From Taxillus chinensis (lineage: Eukaryota; Streptophyta; Magnoliopsida; Santalales; Loranthaceae), in the NCBI GenBank assembly GCA_023512835.1, contig CM042088.1:44284771-44348770 (forward strand): DNA of 64,000 bases, read 5' to 3'. Both the position numbers and the translations under genes were made by a program. Of the stretch, positions 1 through 12,784 are shown piece after piece; the stretch's first letter is position 1, and every line of letters starts with the position of its first letter. Under the pieces are notes generated by a model, which was not told the origin of the DNA, made no database searches, and saw only the letters and a list, made by a program, of their open reading frames with translations.

Positions 1-1151
1 GGCACTTGAAATTCAAAACCAGGTCAATATCAGCAATTCGATCAAGAGTTTCCTGCAAAAGTTCATTATTTTAGAAGAGAAGCAAACTATAGAATAAAGT
101 ACAATCATATTTAAATTTGAAGGCCATCTCCAAGTGCCAAAAACATGATTTCAAACTTACAGCTTGGATTCTTGTCCGAGGAATCCCATCCAGAATGAAT
201 CCAGTTTCACCCCTGTGGTAACCATCTTCCAGCCTGTCTGACAAGAGCTGGAAAACTATACTCTCAGGAACGAGCTCCCTGTGGTTCACAGCATTTGCAA
301 TCTGATTCGCAGGGAGGCAGAGGAATAACAATGGGAGCGAGCAAATCAGTAACATCATCATATGGCCAGCATACAAACCCACAAGTCTGAATTAAAGAAA
401 TGTAAGGAAATCACTATAGCTACACACATCAAAATTCCGAATTTCACAAAAACAAACACAAGATACTGAGCAAACCTACGCAAGACCCACATTTCTGAAG
501 ACTCATTGAATGACACAAACACGTGATTCAGAAAATCTAAGCAAAACCCACATTCCCCGAAGCTTCATTGAATGGAATAAGCACAAAATGAAACAAAATC
601 ATGAATAAACAACACTTTAAGCTTTATATAAGATAGGAGTTACGATTTTTTTTTTATAGAAAAAAACCAAAAAAAATAAAATTGAACTAATAATCACTAA
701 CATGGTATGACTAGAACGAATATAACTAAATATCTGAAAGGGTATGATCTAGGAACAGATATGCATTAATGAATGTGTGTACCTGATGATATACAGAGGA
801 ATTATGATGGAGGAGCTCCTGTCGGAGAAGAGTGCCCATGGAAATGTGAGGCACACCGAGAAGTTTCGAGAGCTTCGCGGCATAGAAGCGCTTCTTCGCC
901 GCCGGTTCTCCCATGATCACCCATTGCACTCCCCTCCCCGACGCCGACCTCTCCGAGGACTCCACGGCCACGCTATCGACCCTCTGCCCTCTGTTCAACG
1001 CCTCATCCCCGCTGTAGTACTCGTCGTCGGAGGAATCGTAATCGAACTGAAGGGCCGCCGCCGATCCATATGATCTGCTTGGGAGGAACCCTAGGAGCCT
1101 CCTTGAGAGCGGAAGCACCGCCGCAGATTTCAGGACTTTTGTTCCAACCAT
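1..1151 (-). CDS. Adenylate kinase-like protein, probably mitochondrial (5' part; gene runs off the window)
   Basis: Three exons are visible on the minus strand: 783-1151, 161-301 and 1-52, the last cut by the window edge. Both introns have GT-AG borders and keep the frame. Exon 1 encodes 123 residues: an Arg/Ser-rich N-terminus typical of an organelle presequence, an acidic stretch (YDSSDDEYYSGDE), then the nucleotide-kinase core start GVQWVIMGEPAAKK and PHISMGTLLRQEL. Exon 2 gives the NMP-binding part (LVPESIVFQLLSDRL, GFILDGIPRTRIQA) and exon 3 continues ETLDRIADIDLVLNF. This order matches adenylate kinase (ATP + AMP = 2 ADP), and closely the Arabidopsis At3g01820 type. The P-loop is degenerate: the usual GxPGxGK reads GEPAAKK, so activity is uncertain. 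Start chosen at the ATG at 1151. The C-terminal LID and later exons lie outside the window. Confidence 0.88.
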
Positions 1152-4100
1152 GGCGGCGGCGGAGAGACAGAGATTATTGGAGATTTGAGAGGGTTGGCAC
1201 TGCAGAGGGTGGATCGTTCGAGGGTTTTAACGGAGGGGGAGAGGGGCGGCCTTCAGAAGTGGCCATAGTTTTGCTCGAAACTACGATTATGACATCGCTT
1301 TCCCGTGCCCAGCATGCGACGGACCAGGTGGCGCTCTCTTATTGGCTAATTTGGGGAGATATAGCCGTTCATTGTTCGACACCTGTGCGGTCCATAATGA
1401 CCCCCCAGTCTTTGGGATTTAGATTACGCGCCTCGTGGACTGCTGATATTTCAATTTTATTTTATTTTTCAAATTGATATACGGTTGTTTGAAAAATTAC
1501 AATGAAGAAAATTAGCTATAATTAAGCTAACTCAGCGGATTAAATCACACTAAATTAAAGTTATAATATAATTGCATCATTTATATCATTTATCTAATGT
1601 TATAATGCATTATAAATAAATTTTTATTATAATATATTTTATTTAGAAAAAAAAACATTTTTAGTGGTATGTATATTTTTAAAATATATATATTATATAC
1701 ATGAAATGAAAAGTGACTATAGAGTGAGCAGAGCTGTGGGGAAGAAACAAACCTGCTAAGAACATCCATTACTAAGGCAAACAACTAAGAGGGAAAAGTC
1801 AATTGCCAGCTTCGCATTTGTTTAATTAATTAGTTAGATACATGGATCCTCCATATCCCCATTTATTCATCCTAGCCTGGTGTCCCAAGTTGAAAGATAA
1901 CGGGGAAGCTAATAAGGTTAATATGATGCATGAACATATATACTCAACTTGGGAACTTGGAAGGCAAAGCTGCAACGTCAAGCCTGTCTGTCGGCAACCT
2001 TAATGAGCTTGTTGGCGATATGGCACTGGCATATATACACATGAACCTTCATATATCTGCAACACCGTTAACGTTATTTTATAAACGAAAGTGACCCAGT
2101 TAGTTATTCTGTGATTAGGGGGAAAGGATCGAAAATAAATAAATAATCACTGTCCACACCTTGGTATTAAAGAGAAAGCTGTAGTGATCCCCAGTGTGTC
2201 CGCCTGCAACGTGGTGGAGGTCAAGCTTCAGCTCATCAAGGATCCTATTGACACGTAAAGAAGGCAGCAGTCAATTTTCGTACGCGGGACTAGCTAGCTT
2301 GATCCACAATCCGAACATCAATTTCAGCTTCTTTGGAGTTTCTCTGCAGCCAATAGAGCTCCTGAGAGGGCATGGCCCTCCACCCTCATCTCTCCTTGCA
2401 GCTCTGGATCTCTACATCAACATCCCCATTTACAACACTGCCTTTCGTCTTGTGTCGCTTCCTCCTAGCTCTCTCTCCCGCGCGCATCTCTTCTTTTGCA
2501 CTAGGATTTTTAGTTCATTCTCAGGAGTTCCTTATTGTACTCAATTGCATCCCCCACCGTACTGATGCTCTATCATTCTTTATACAGAAGGGAGGGGCGG
2601 AAACAATTAGGATTGAAAATTAAGTATCACATGGCATAATCCTCGTCTAATAAAAAACTAATAAAGTCTAGCCTTCAGCATGAAAGAAACCCCCGACTTG
2701 TCTAGAAAATAACCCATGAATCGCATCAGCTATATATATATATAGATATATATATAGATATAGATATATAAATTAGCAATTAGGCTAGAAAACCAAATGT
2801 CACAGTAACACACGGTGAAGTCATCAGCTATGAATACTGATATTTCAGTCACAAGTACTGTAACTGCGGAGAAGCAAAGTGGGACAATATGTTAATGCGG
2901 CATCGTTCGCATTTGATTCCTAATCGTACCACTTGCCTCCTCTCTCCTCATTTGAAGTGACACGAGTATCCGGACTTGGTCGTCCTCAGATAGGATTCCG
3001 CAATTTTTTTTTTTGTAATTTAATTTCCGGTTTTTCTCTTTGATATTGAAATTACCTTCTATTGGAATGCATCAATTTTTTCCATAGCACGTGATTTTAA
3101 AGTAAAATATTTTGTGATGTTTACTAAATAATATCATTGCTTTAAACCTATAAGGGATCGAATTGAAAACTAACATTGAGATAGTAACGGTCTGAAACTT
3201 ACTGTATAATATCATCAACAACATCATCTAATAAACATAACACACATCCTATTTTTGCGAATGCCTATGCATATACAAATATAATTTCAAAATCCTTTCC
3301 ATAAGAAGGGTAAAAACCCTAAAAGTAATATAATCACTTTCTTAAAGCGCAACACTCTAGCACTAAAAGAGAAGCATAGTCCTTGAATGCTTCTATGCTT
3401 ATGATAACATGAAGTGTAATTCCAAAATCTAGTACTCAAGATTTTGCCATTACCTAAAACATGGTCTTAAAATACTTCTATGCTTATGTTATCACTTATC
3501 ATGGAATGAAGCCTCAAAATCTAATATCCAAGTTTATGTCTTGCTCTATATATAACATATGAGAAAATTACCAAATACAATATTTATACTTTCATGTATG
3601 TCACTTTTTTTCTTGCACTCAGACTTATGTCTTAATTTTTTATAATTTTAATATTTAATTTTATTTTTACTTTTATTGGTTCGAGACGTTTTATATGAAT
3701 CTACTATTCCTTAATGTGAATTTCCCTCCTGATTGCCTATGTTTTTATTTCTAGCTTTATTCTTCATATTTAATATTGATGTCAAAATGGGAGAACATTC
3801 GTCCTTCTTTCTTTCGATCTCTTGTATCATAATTAATTTTACTATGTTTGAAAATATCATTTTATTTTTTCCTGTATACTTAGTATAATATTAAAAATGA
3901 CATTGACATTAACTTTATTGTTAAAAATAATTTCTATTGATATTTAATCTCAGAATTTAAATATTTTCTAAAAATTTTATTTTCTTATATTTTTAAATTG
4001 TAAAACTTTTCAATTAAAAATACGTTAAAGTAACAGATCTCACGAAGTGCCCTAAAACTTTGTGATCTTTAATTTAACACTTTCCAATCCTCACTTCTTT

Positions 4101-6476
4101 ATTTACGTCAGCTTTTCTTCTATGCATACGTACAAGTCTTTCTGCAACTCCTCACCGTTGGAGAGTTGGAGTTGGAGGACCTGATGGTTGCGGCGAGGAA
4201 GAGAAGCCAAGGGACCTTAGCCAGGCCTTCGGTTCGTTCGCGGAGGAGGTATATATATTATATAAGGTGGAATTACGGCGCCGAGGAGTTTGTTTGAGGA
4301 AGGATGCTTAAATTAATGTAGGGTAGGCGAAGGAAGGACCGTGGTGGATTATTGTCGCAGAGTGATGATCGGTGGGTTCGATCTTGATGGCGACGGGGTG
4401 GTTTGTTTTTGATGAGTTTGTGACCATGATGCACATGTCTTAGGTAATTATTGTTGTCCTTCGGTGTTTACTACTTTATTTATGTATGATTTGTGTTCCC
4501 TTCCATTTATGGTTTTGTCCGTCTTCCGAGAAAGCTGATCCACAGAGTCTCTATCCTCTGACCACGCACAGGATATGTCCATATTTGTCGAGTTTGAATG
4601 ATTGATATCCTCGTATATTAAAAGCCCCTCGATCGGGAGTGTGACAGATATGCGTGTATGCGACCAAAAATGGATCCTTATATATATATATATATATATA
4701 GCTGTTGCCAATGGTGGTAGCTAGCTAGAGCGTAGATGGGTCCATTTGGGCTGTTGTTGTATGTTATGTATATATTGAGGTTTAATTCACACGGGTATAT
4801 ACCTAAAATTCTACTTAGTGCCCTAATTTTCTTTTAATTAACTTGATATCTTCAGTATATGAACGAACGTGGGTATTAATTATTAAAGGCATGCACCAAA
4901 TTTATATGATTTCACCGACGGATCAAGTTACGAGAACCAACGAATCAAGTATCAAGTAAGGTCATTCAATACAATACCCGTACCATAGTTGGGGTTTTAT
5001 TAATTAACATATAAATTCATCACTCATGACGCATAGTGGGTATTTTCTTCCAGCACCCACACACAAACAAAAAACAAAAAAAAGAAAAAAAAGAAAAAAA
5101 AAAAAGAGGAACGAATAGGATGGAATAAACATTATATACAAAGAACGCCTATTTTAATCTCTACCAGCCTGTGCTTTCTCTGCATCCCTGCTTTTCCCCT
5201 ACCTATACGTAGACCGGCCGGTAGCATAAGGAACCAGTATCGTACAGTAAAATTACTAATTTTATTGTCTTCTTATAAATAATGATGCTGTTTTATGTAT
5301 GTATTTTTTAAAAAAAATATTAAAATTATATGGTTTGGTATTCAACAGGAAGCGGTAAATTTAAACTATAGCTTAAGGGTGGATACCCAAAATCAAAACC
5401 ATATATGTTGCGTTACTTTTCTTTCTTTTCATTAGCGCGCGCTCTCTCTCTCCCTCTCCTCTTAGTGCGCGAACGTGCATGCGTGTGTGCTGCACCAGCC
5501 GTGCCAACCCCATGTCACTAATATTGCAGAGGGCAAGTGGGTCATGTGCATAGAGTCTCAATGAGGCTCCCCATACAACCAGTTTAATGACTCCATAATT
5601 ATATTATGGTTATCAGTATTCTTGTTATCATCAGTAGGTTATTGCTCATCAGTAGGATGCTATTTAAAGGGCGGTCAGACAGTCCTCCAAGCATTCATTA
5701 GCCATATAAGGGAGGTACACTAAATAGTAAATACCCAAACTACTCCTTTTCCATATATGTATATATATATGGAAAATTGAACTCATTAATTGCCCCCGCA
5801 AGCCCTGGTACAATATGGAATACATGCAATTGGGGTCCATTTATGATTTATTTAAAATGAAGTGGACTCACCCACTGGTATGCGTCTAGTATTGCTCAAG
5901 AAACCTATTATGCTTCCTTTTGGTAAGAAACCCATATGGACAGCTGGTATCTCCTTTCATGCAGTGCAAGATACAATTGAGCGTGCCTCGTGTTTAGTTT
6001 TTATTTTTAAAAAAATTTAATAATGACACTCATGTATCATTCAAGTTTGAGGCAACATGAAAGCATATGAAAAGAACACACACAAAGAGATCAGTTCTAC
6101 TCGAAGCATGAAAACTTTTAAAACATAGTATTTGATCAGAATATACCCCCATATATATATTTTAGAGCTAGATAAACAGATGAGGCCTAGTACAAAATTT
6201 AACGGGTCCTTATTTTCATCTCTCGCTAACACGATGGTATTACAAACTTACATGAAAAACTTGGTAAAATTTATACATCAAACACTGCCTCAAAATCAAA
6301 CACACTAGAATCATTGATACTTGTTCCCACACCCAAAACCCACCACCCTCGCAGAAAAGGGAAAGAAAAAAAAAAAAAATAAAAAAAAAAACCCTTAGCT
6401 GGAATGATGATATTTAGAGAGACCACATCTTATAGCTAGTCTACGAAGCATTGAGATCATGTACGGTGCTCTTGCC
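1152..6476. other. AT-rich intergenic spacer between adenylate kinase and LYK2
   Basis: No convincing gene is seen in this 5.3-kb stretch. It holds the promoter side of the adenylate-kinase gene (near 1152-1500), TA-type microsatellites near 2731-2770 and 4678-4700, a diverged local duplication at about 3379-3545, poly-A/T runs (for example 5081-5105) and the 3' flank of LYK2. Reading frames of 60-140 codons here have no recognisable domain and no support from splice signals. Confidence 0.6.
3379..3545. repeat. Diverged direct duplication, about 84-bp period
   Basis: The segment starting at 3379 (GTCCTTGAATGCTTCTATGC) is repeated from 3463 in diverged form (GTCTTAAAATACTTCTATGC). Both are followed by CTTATG, an A/T-rich stretch, and CAAAATCTA about 40-60 bases on. 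Indels separate the copies. This looks like an old local duplication in non-coding DNA. Confidence 0.5.
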
Positions 6477-8369
6477 TCATGGAAGATCCTCCACCAGTGT
6501 TGCTACCCTCTCCACTAATTCCCCAGCAGAGGGTCTGCGAGAGGGCTCTTCCTCCAAGCAGGCCTTTGCAAGAGCAGCCAATGCAACCGCTGCATCAAAA
6601 GAATAGCTCTCGCCCAATGTGGCATCCATCCACCCCCGCAGCAGCTCCTCCTTGTTTTCAGCATCCAGGATGGACTTGATCTTCACCTTGTTGTCTACCC
6701 CCTTAGCCATGGGTGGTTGGCCACATAAAACCTCCATTAAGACAACCCCATACGCAAAAATGTCCATGCTTGGGGTGATGGCACCCTGCGACACGTACTC
6801 AGGAGCAAGGTACCCAGTTTGCTCCGGCGCTTGGGTTTTGTCATCTTGGACCAAATTTGCCAGGCCCACATTCCCCACCTTGGCATTGAAGTCTTCATCT
6901 AGAAAAATGTTACGGCTCTTAATGTTCCTGTGGACATAACTGGGGCACATAGCGTGGTGCATAAACTGCAAAGCTGAGGCCACATCCAGGCAGACCCTGA
7001 GACGCTGCTTCCAGGTAAGGAAGCAAGAGTACGAGGCGATGAACTCGGTCTTCACTGCCAGCCCCCGGCGGAGCCAGTCCTTCAGGGACCCATTCTTTGC
7101 AAATTCAAACACCAAGAACATATCAGCTGGACCCTCGGAGAGACAGGTTCCCAGGAGCCTAATTATGTTGGGGTGTTGCTGAATAGTTGGGTCTCGGAAG
7201 ACCCTGAATTCAAGCTTGGAAGCAGACTCCGGCTGCAGCCGCTTGATCGCCAGGCTCTTCCCATTTAGTCGGCCATGGAACACGGCCCCTTCGATGTTGC
7301 TTGTCGGGGTGAAGTCCTCGGTGGCCTTCTTCAGCTCCAAGAGAGTGTAGGTCTCCAACAGGGGTCTCTTGTTATGATGCAATGTGATGAGGTCCAAGTC
7401 GTCGAACGAGACCTTCTTTTCAGCCGCAGTCCTTGCGCTGGACCCAATAATCTGCGGTACTTCCGGCCCACCTCCCGTTTCGCCTGACCCTTTTTTTCTC
7501 CCCTCCACATGGATGGTTATGAAAGCTACTGCGATAACAACGCAGACTCCAACAAGACCAATGCTGATCCCGATCTTCGGCTTCCCAGAACACTTCTTGC
7601 GAGGACCAATTAGAGGCATTCCAGCCCTCGAAATCCATGGGATGACCGGCTCATAACGGACGGGAATAAGAAGCAAAGAGCCACGCACCATAGTTCTCAA
7701 TTGGTCAGCTTGTGCTACTGATATGTCATTAGCAGAGACTACAGCTTCTGGTGTAGTGTTGAACTTGAAGGCCAAGGTGGAAACAGTGTCATTGGCCCGG
7801 ACAGGATACGAGAGGAAGAGCTTGGTCCCCATTCTGCGGTCCGAGGGAGATGGGCATGCACATTTCAGTGGTATGACCAGCTTGACTCCATCTCCGAGGT
7901 CCCATTTTGGAACACTTGGGTTCTTCCCTTCAATGCCTTTGCAAGTGGTCAAGCCCTCTAGAGACTTAGAAATGCCGACGAAGCTCTCTCCCTTGATCCT
8001 AGTTTTTACCAACTCAGCCCCAAACAAGTTTTCGTTGCATCTGCATTTGATTGGGATCAGGAGTGGCTGGTCTTTTGGTAGGAGATCGGTGCCAGAGGCA
8101 AACGGATTGGCTTTTGTGATCTCTGAACGGCTCAGCCCAAAGTAGTTGGTCAGGTTAGAGATGGAGGAGTAATTGGGATTAGCATGAAGGACTGCAAATG
8201 TCCTGCACCGGTCCTTTGGTCTGGTGCAGGGGAAGCCGGAGTCGCCCCCGGAGCCTGCACCGCAGTTGGCCGGATCTTCGCCATGTGCAGGGAGAGGTAC
8301 CCAGATGGAGAAGAGTAGCAAAGCTGTCAAATGAAGGGTACTGTTGAGACCAGGACCTGCCATGCCCAT
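6477..8369 (-). CDS. LYK2: LysM-domain receptor-like pseudokinase, LYK2 type
   Basis: Single-exon gene of 630 codons from the ATG at 8369; a second ATG two codons on (8363) is equally possible. The frame stays open further upstream only through a (TG)n repeat and has no earlier ATG. In order: signal peptide (STLHLTALLLFSIWVPLPA), LysM ectodomain with the CxC spacers CRC and CAC that separate LysM repeats, one membrane span at about residues 265-290 (IGISIGLVGVCVVIAVAF), and a cytoplasmic kinase fold from about residue 345. The Lys of VAIK (LAIKRL) and the APE motif (LAPEYV) are present. HRD is HRN (YVHRNIKSRNIF), DFG is NVG (KVGNVGL) and the glycine loop is degraded, so catalysis is unlikely. 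The family senses chitin-like or Nod-factor-like glycans at the plasma membrane. The GNIKSRNIF-like loop and TLGESYS near the C-terminus point to LYK2, not LYK4 or LYK5. Confidence 0.9.
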   Translation of the reverse strand: MGMAGPGLNSTLHLTALLLFSIWVPLPAHGEDPANCGAGSGGDSGFPCTRPKDRCRTFAVLHANPNYSSISNLTNYFGLSRSEITKANPFASGTDLLPKDQPLLIPIKCRCNENLFGAELVKTRIKGESFVGISKSLEGLTTCKGIEGKNPSVPKWDLGDGVKLVIPLKCACPSPSDRRMGTKLFLSYPVRANDTVSTLAFKFNTTPEAVVSANDISVAQADQLRTMVRGSLLLIPVRYEPVIPWISRAGMPLIGPRKKCSGKPKIGISIGLVGVCVVIAVAFITIHVEGRKKGSGETGGGPEVPQIIGSSARTAAEKKVSFDDLDLITLHHNKRPLLETYTLLELKKATEDFTPTSNIEGAVFHGRLNGKSLAIKRLQPESASKLEFRVFRDPTIQQHPNIIRLLGTCLSEGPADMFLVFEFAKNGSLKDWLRRGLAVKTEFIASYSCFLTWKQRLRVCLDVASALQFMHHAMCPSYVHRNIKSRNIFLDEDFNAKVGNVGLANLVQDDKTQAPEQTGYLAPEYVSQGAITPSMDIFAYGVVLMEVLCGQPPMAKGVDNKVKIKSILDAENKEELLRGWMDATLGESYSFDAAVALAALAKACLEEEPSRRPSAGELVERVATLVEDLP

Positions 8370-8381
8370 TGCTATATTGAG

Positions 8382-8399
8382 ACACACACACACACACAC
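8382..8399. repeat. (CA)n microsatellite in the 5' leader of LYK2
   Basis: A short CA/TG dinucleotide run lies just upstream of the LYK2 ATG. On the gene strand it would encode VCVCVC if translated, but no ATG precedes it in that frame, so it is taken as 5' untranslated sequence. Confidence 0.8.
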
Positions 8400-11016
8400 C
8401 CACACAATCTGTAGTCTGTACACGAGGAGGGTGAAGAATTCTAAATCTTAAGTGTGAACATAGTGTAAAATTCGAACACCCTGGCTGCATTTATTTGTTA
8501 CCTTGAAATTGGTCCAGTGTAAGGAGATAGTCGTCCCTTGACGGCTTGACCCTTTCTCAGTACATGCGTTTCACTGCCATACATGGGTTTGGAAAATGGA
8601 GATTTATTTTATTTATTAGATTAGGCAGCCGTGGAGGGTCCATGGATTGGACAAGAAACATGCGAGGCCATGTGATGTAATGAGACATACATGCGTCCTA
8701 AAGCCGAGGCACAAAACAAACAAACTCAGGCTTTAAAATTCTAGGTTGATCCCTCATTAAAGAGCCGTCCACCGACAGTCAGACCCCATTTACCCTGTCT
8801 TTCTCTCTCCTGCTACCACTTTTATTTTTCTTTACACCTGCTACGCCTCTTTAATTGCACTTTTGTTGTGCTCAACTTTTACCCAAGTTTTTTCTGTCGC
8901 TGTTATAATCTCTTTATTCTCATGGCAGGGCAGTGATTCAATTTTAATTTTTAAAAGTTAGTGTCAAATCCTTGAATGGAGAATTCAGTTGTTATCTTCC
9001 CAATTCAACGCACTAGCTCATTTCTTTTTAAAGTTAAATATATAATAATTGGTGTCCATATACAACATAAAATAAGCGCATTGTAGAGGGTAGCTAGACC
9101 ATTAAAAGTACATGTACTCGATTGACATATATGTTTGGATGATCTAATTGCAATCATTAACCTTCAAAAATGACCATGACATTAAGGAGGTATTAGTTAG
9201 TCCATGCCTGTGAGAGGCATAGAAGAACTTTTATCTTTATCTCTGTCATTTTCTTGCAAACCTACTACCCAAGGTGTATGAAGAGAGAGTTCGGGTGGGC
9301 CTTTGCTTGAGGAGTTTCTCCTGTTTTTTTTCTTTTGTTTTTGGCATTAATATCTTCTTAACTTATCAAAACTTAAAAAAAAAAAAAGATCACGTGAGCC
9401 ATGAGAAAATATATGGGGGTGGAGAAACTAACACATGATATTGATAGATAGAGTCTTTGGAACATTGTTTTAATAGGCGCTATATATGCGAATGTTTGGT
9501 TGAAAATATGATTTTATTTTTAAAAATAAAATTTGATCCATAAAATAAATTTGGTATGTCTATTTTATGAATAAATAATTATTTTAAAAGAAGTTTAAGT
9601 TATTTTTTGTTAGAAAATTAAAAAAAAATGTACTTATTTATTTTTCTTTTTCTACTTTATTGACTAAGTTTTTTTTTACTAATTTTTATGTAATTCAATT
9701 TTAAAATATACATATTTTAAAAATATATTCTCTCTCCCATTAAACATAATTTGTTTTAAAATTCAAAATTTAAAATCTAATATAATAAAAATTCAAATCA
9801 TCAAAATCAAAACACAAAATTAAAAACATATAGCAAATACTTCTTATATTGCCTTCTAATTTTGTAGAACAAATCGATTCTGGATGTTAACTCATGGTAA
9901 CATGTGTAACAGTATAAGTTACCATATTATGTTACATACCTTTATTTAGTAGTTTGCTTGTCATAGTTACATAACGTTATCTATTCTTTTGGTCATCCCA
10001 GTAACATTATGCATATTTCTATGTTGTTGTTATACACGGAGAGGTCAAATATTTGAGAGCATGGAAGCATGGAAAAACTTACCATAAGTATCACCACTAC
10101 AAAGTAAGCTCAAGATTTTTTTTATTTATAATATTCTTTTGAAAATATTGAGCAGCATATGACGGTGTAAAATGGGATAAGGCATGAGCAAATGAGTGTT
10201 TTGGTAAGAAAATCGGCTATGAACAATATTTGAAAAAATGCAGTCACACAAATTAAAACATTTATATTTTCACCTGACAAAACATAATCTCCAACCAGAG
10301 TACAGAAATGAACCCAACAAAGTTACAATACCAAATTACTCGAGGTCCAGCATAATCAAAACATTAAATAAAGGTTTTAAAAAATGAATTCGTTAATGTA
10401 TTTTTTATATTCATTATGATCATTGAATATTGACAAATTCTTACCTTTTGTTTTATTATTTAAAATCTCTCTATATATATGTGTGTGTGTGTGTGATTGT
10501 TGATTATATAGCTCTTTATTATTTTCTTTTCATACTGTTTCGCATAATATGTTGATAGCTAAAATTTATAAAAGTCAATTCTCTGTTTGAAATTTATAAT
10601 GTTGAGGGCCACTATAAATGCTATTTTAACTTCCAACATTCATTAAATTCTGTTTAATAAGATTCAACAGTACAATTTCTATTAATATTCAATATTTAGT
10701 ACTTTTATAAACATGCCACATTAATTAGCAAAATAAATTTTACGTGCAGTGAGAAATTGAGTAGCTTTAGGCTTTAGCTAGTAAAAAACACATTTGCTGT
10801 ATAAAGAAACTTTTGATTAATGACTTTGTACCATATATTCATTATATGCTTCTAAAATATAATTATAATTATTAATACAACACATAAAATTTCTCTCTAA
10901 ATTGTTCTTTCTTCGGGACACATTATTTCTCTCTAAATTATTTTTCTTTTAAATTATTTCTTTTCTGCCAGAAAAAAAAAAAGAAGCAAGGAACTATATA
11001 ATAATAGAGGCCAGGG

Positions 11017-11039
11017 CACGTGCACGTGCACGTGCACGT
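11017..11039. repeat. Tandem (CACGTG) G-box hexamer array
   Basis: Three complete head-to-tail copies of the palindromic G-box CACGTG are followed by a fourth copy lacking its last base. G-boxes bind plant bHLH and bZIP factors, so the array could be regulatory, or it may simply be a hexanucleotide microsatellite. It lies about 2.65 kb upstream of LYK2 and about 4.9 kb downstream of the epimerase stop codon. Confidence 0.85.
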
Positions 11040-12574
11040 TTATTATACTTGCTTGAAATTTAAATTGACTTGGTTTTTATCAATTTTTATTACACCAAGT
11101 ACCCAAAAATGCCATCACCCTGCCACTTTATACTCCATTTTCCTTGATCAACAGTCAACAGTCTTTTGTTATAGTGAATATAAAAGTTTTTAAAACAAAA
11201 TATGAAAGTCAGTCCATCCGACCAAATCATTACTAAAATCCAAAATCTATTTAAACCGTTTGACTTAGGGATTGACTAAATCATTCAATCACCAAAATTT
11301 ACTAATAATTTTAATATTTAATATTATTGATCTTAGTATTTTATTGAAACAATTTGATGTATCGTGATTATTAAAAATAATAATTTAATCACAAACCAAC
11401 TTTAACCTTTATTCAGACATACTTTATTAGGTTATTAATATTTAATACATCCAATAATTTATGATATCTTACTGTTAATTGCTAAAATATGTTATTTCTC
11501 ATCTTCTGTCATATCTTTATTATTTTAAAATTAATTGGTTATTAAATATTGATAAACCTAAATGTAACCCTAAAGCTATTTTGAAATGTATCTAAATGTA
11601 TTTGGACAATTATTTATTATTATTATTTTAGTCAGGGTTTTTGCAGCCGGAACAGCTTATATGTACCACCATAGTAGAAATTAAGCGTGATTTAGACACA
11701 CCAGAAACTTAAATTTAAAGAGATACTAAGTTGTGATAGTAATAATCTTGACTTTAGAAGAACCTTTTGGTAGCCATACAAATTTTCAATCAAATTACCA
11801 ATTGCATTGTTGGTTTTCCAAACAATGTAGAAATTAAGTTCGATTCAATTTTTAAAGATTGGGATTGGTATCCATTACAATATTAATAAAAAAACTATTT
11901 GACAACTTTAATTAAAGTTAACGGCTTTAATGCTTAAACAAAATAAAACAACAAAAATCTCAACCTCAATGTTCTTATGTTTTTTGTTTGATTGATTAGG
12001 GTTCCAAAATATTTTATCTAGCATTGTCTGAAACTTCGGCTTTTTCATCTTTAATTTGTGCCTTGTATGAGCCCCAGAAAGCAATCACGGCCCCTAGTTT
12101 ACTTTGGCACCGGCTTTGTGGCCTTTCCCCCCAGTAAAATAATTAATAATATACCAGTTAATGATTGAATCTAAATGTAAAGCTTTGAGAAATTCTCATT
12201 CAATTTTAAGTTTTTCATTCCTATTGAAAATTTTACTGTACATTATTTTTCAATAATATATTCATTTTCTAAAAAAAATTTATATCTCATTTTTTATTTT
12301 TATATCTATTCTTTAAAATATTTTTTAATTTTTTTTATTTTTCATTTATTACGATGACTCAAAAGTTTTTTATTTATTAATAAACATATAAAAAGTTATA
12401 AAATATATATTTTGAGAAGATTCCCAAATTTGTAAATTGGTTGTACATAATATATTCCCAAATTTTATTTTAGGAAATCATATGGAGAGTTTTTTTTTGT
12501 AAAATTTTAAAATTTATTTATAAGGAAAAATTCATTATAGAAAATCAGATGAGAATGTTTTTAGAATATTCGTA

Positions 12575-12784
12575 ACAATAAATTTATCATATTATTCATA
12601 AATTATACTTATTTTTTTTTACTATAAATTTTATTAAATTTTTAAATTTTATATAGCGACTAATTAAATTTAGCTAAAATTTGACTAATCGTTTTAAAAT
12701 TTAAAATTTTAATAAAATTTATAATCAATATATAAATTTTAATTATAATCCATTAACAATATTACTCTATTGATAAATTTATTG
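12575..12784. mobile_element. Candidate AT-rich MITE with inverted ends
   Basis: The element begins CAATAAATTTATCA and ends TGATAAATTTATTG, an exact 14-base inverted repeat, with a mostly A/T interior that is itself partly self-complementary. About 210 bp, no coding capacity. Interior motifs (ACTATAAATTTTATTAAATT) recur in an AT-rich stretch near 26290-26495, suggesting one family. No clear target-site duplication was found and base composition makes chance pairing easier, so the call is tentative. Confidence 0.4.

Noticed and set aside
2194..2623. Plus-strand frames of 83 and 123 codons with Ser/Leu-rich content
   Set aside because: Pyrimidine-rich low-complexity DNA gives open frames on one strand; no motif or neighbouring exon supports a gene.
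8370..8423. N-terminal extension of LYK2 (VCVCVC)
   Set aside because: It begins at a GTG, is encoded by a TG microsatellite, and lies before an ATG followed by a proper signal peptide.
11011..11030. Twelve bases (AGGGCACGTGCA) identical to the 3' half of the plant miR164 family
   Set aside because: The 5' half does not match and the similarity comes from the G-box repeat; no complementary arm for a miRNA precursor is present nearby.
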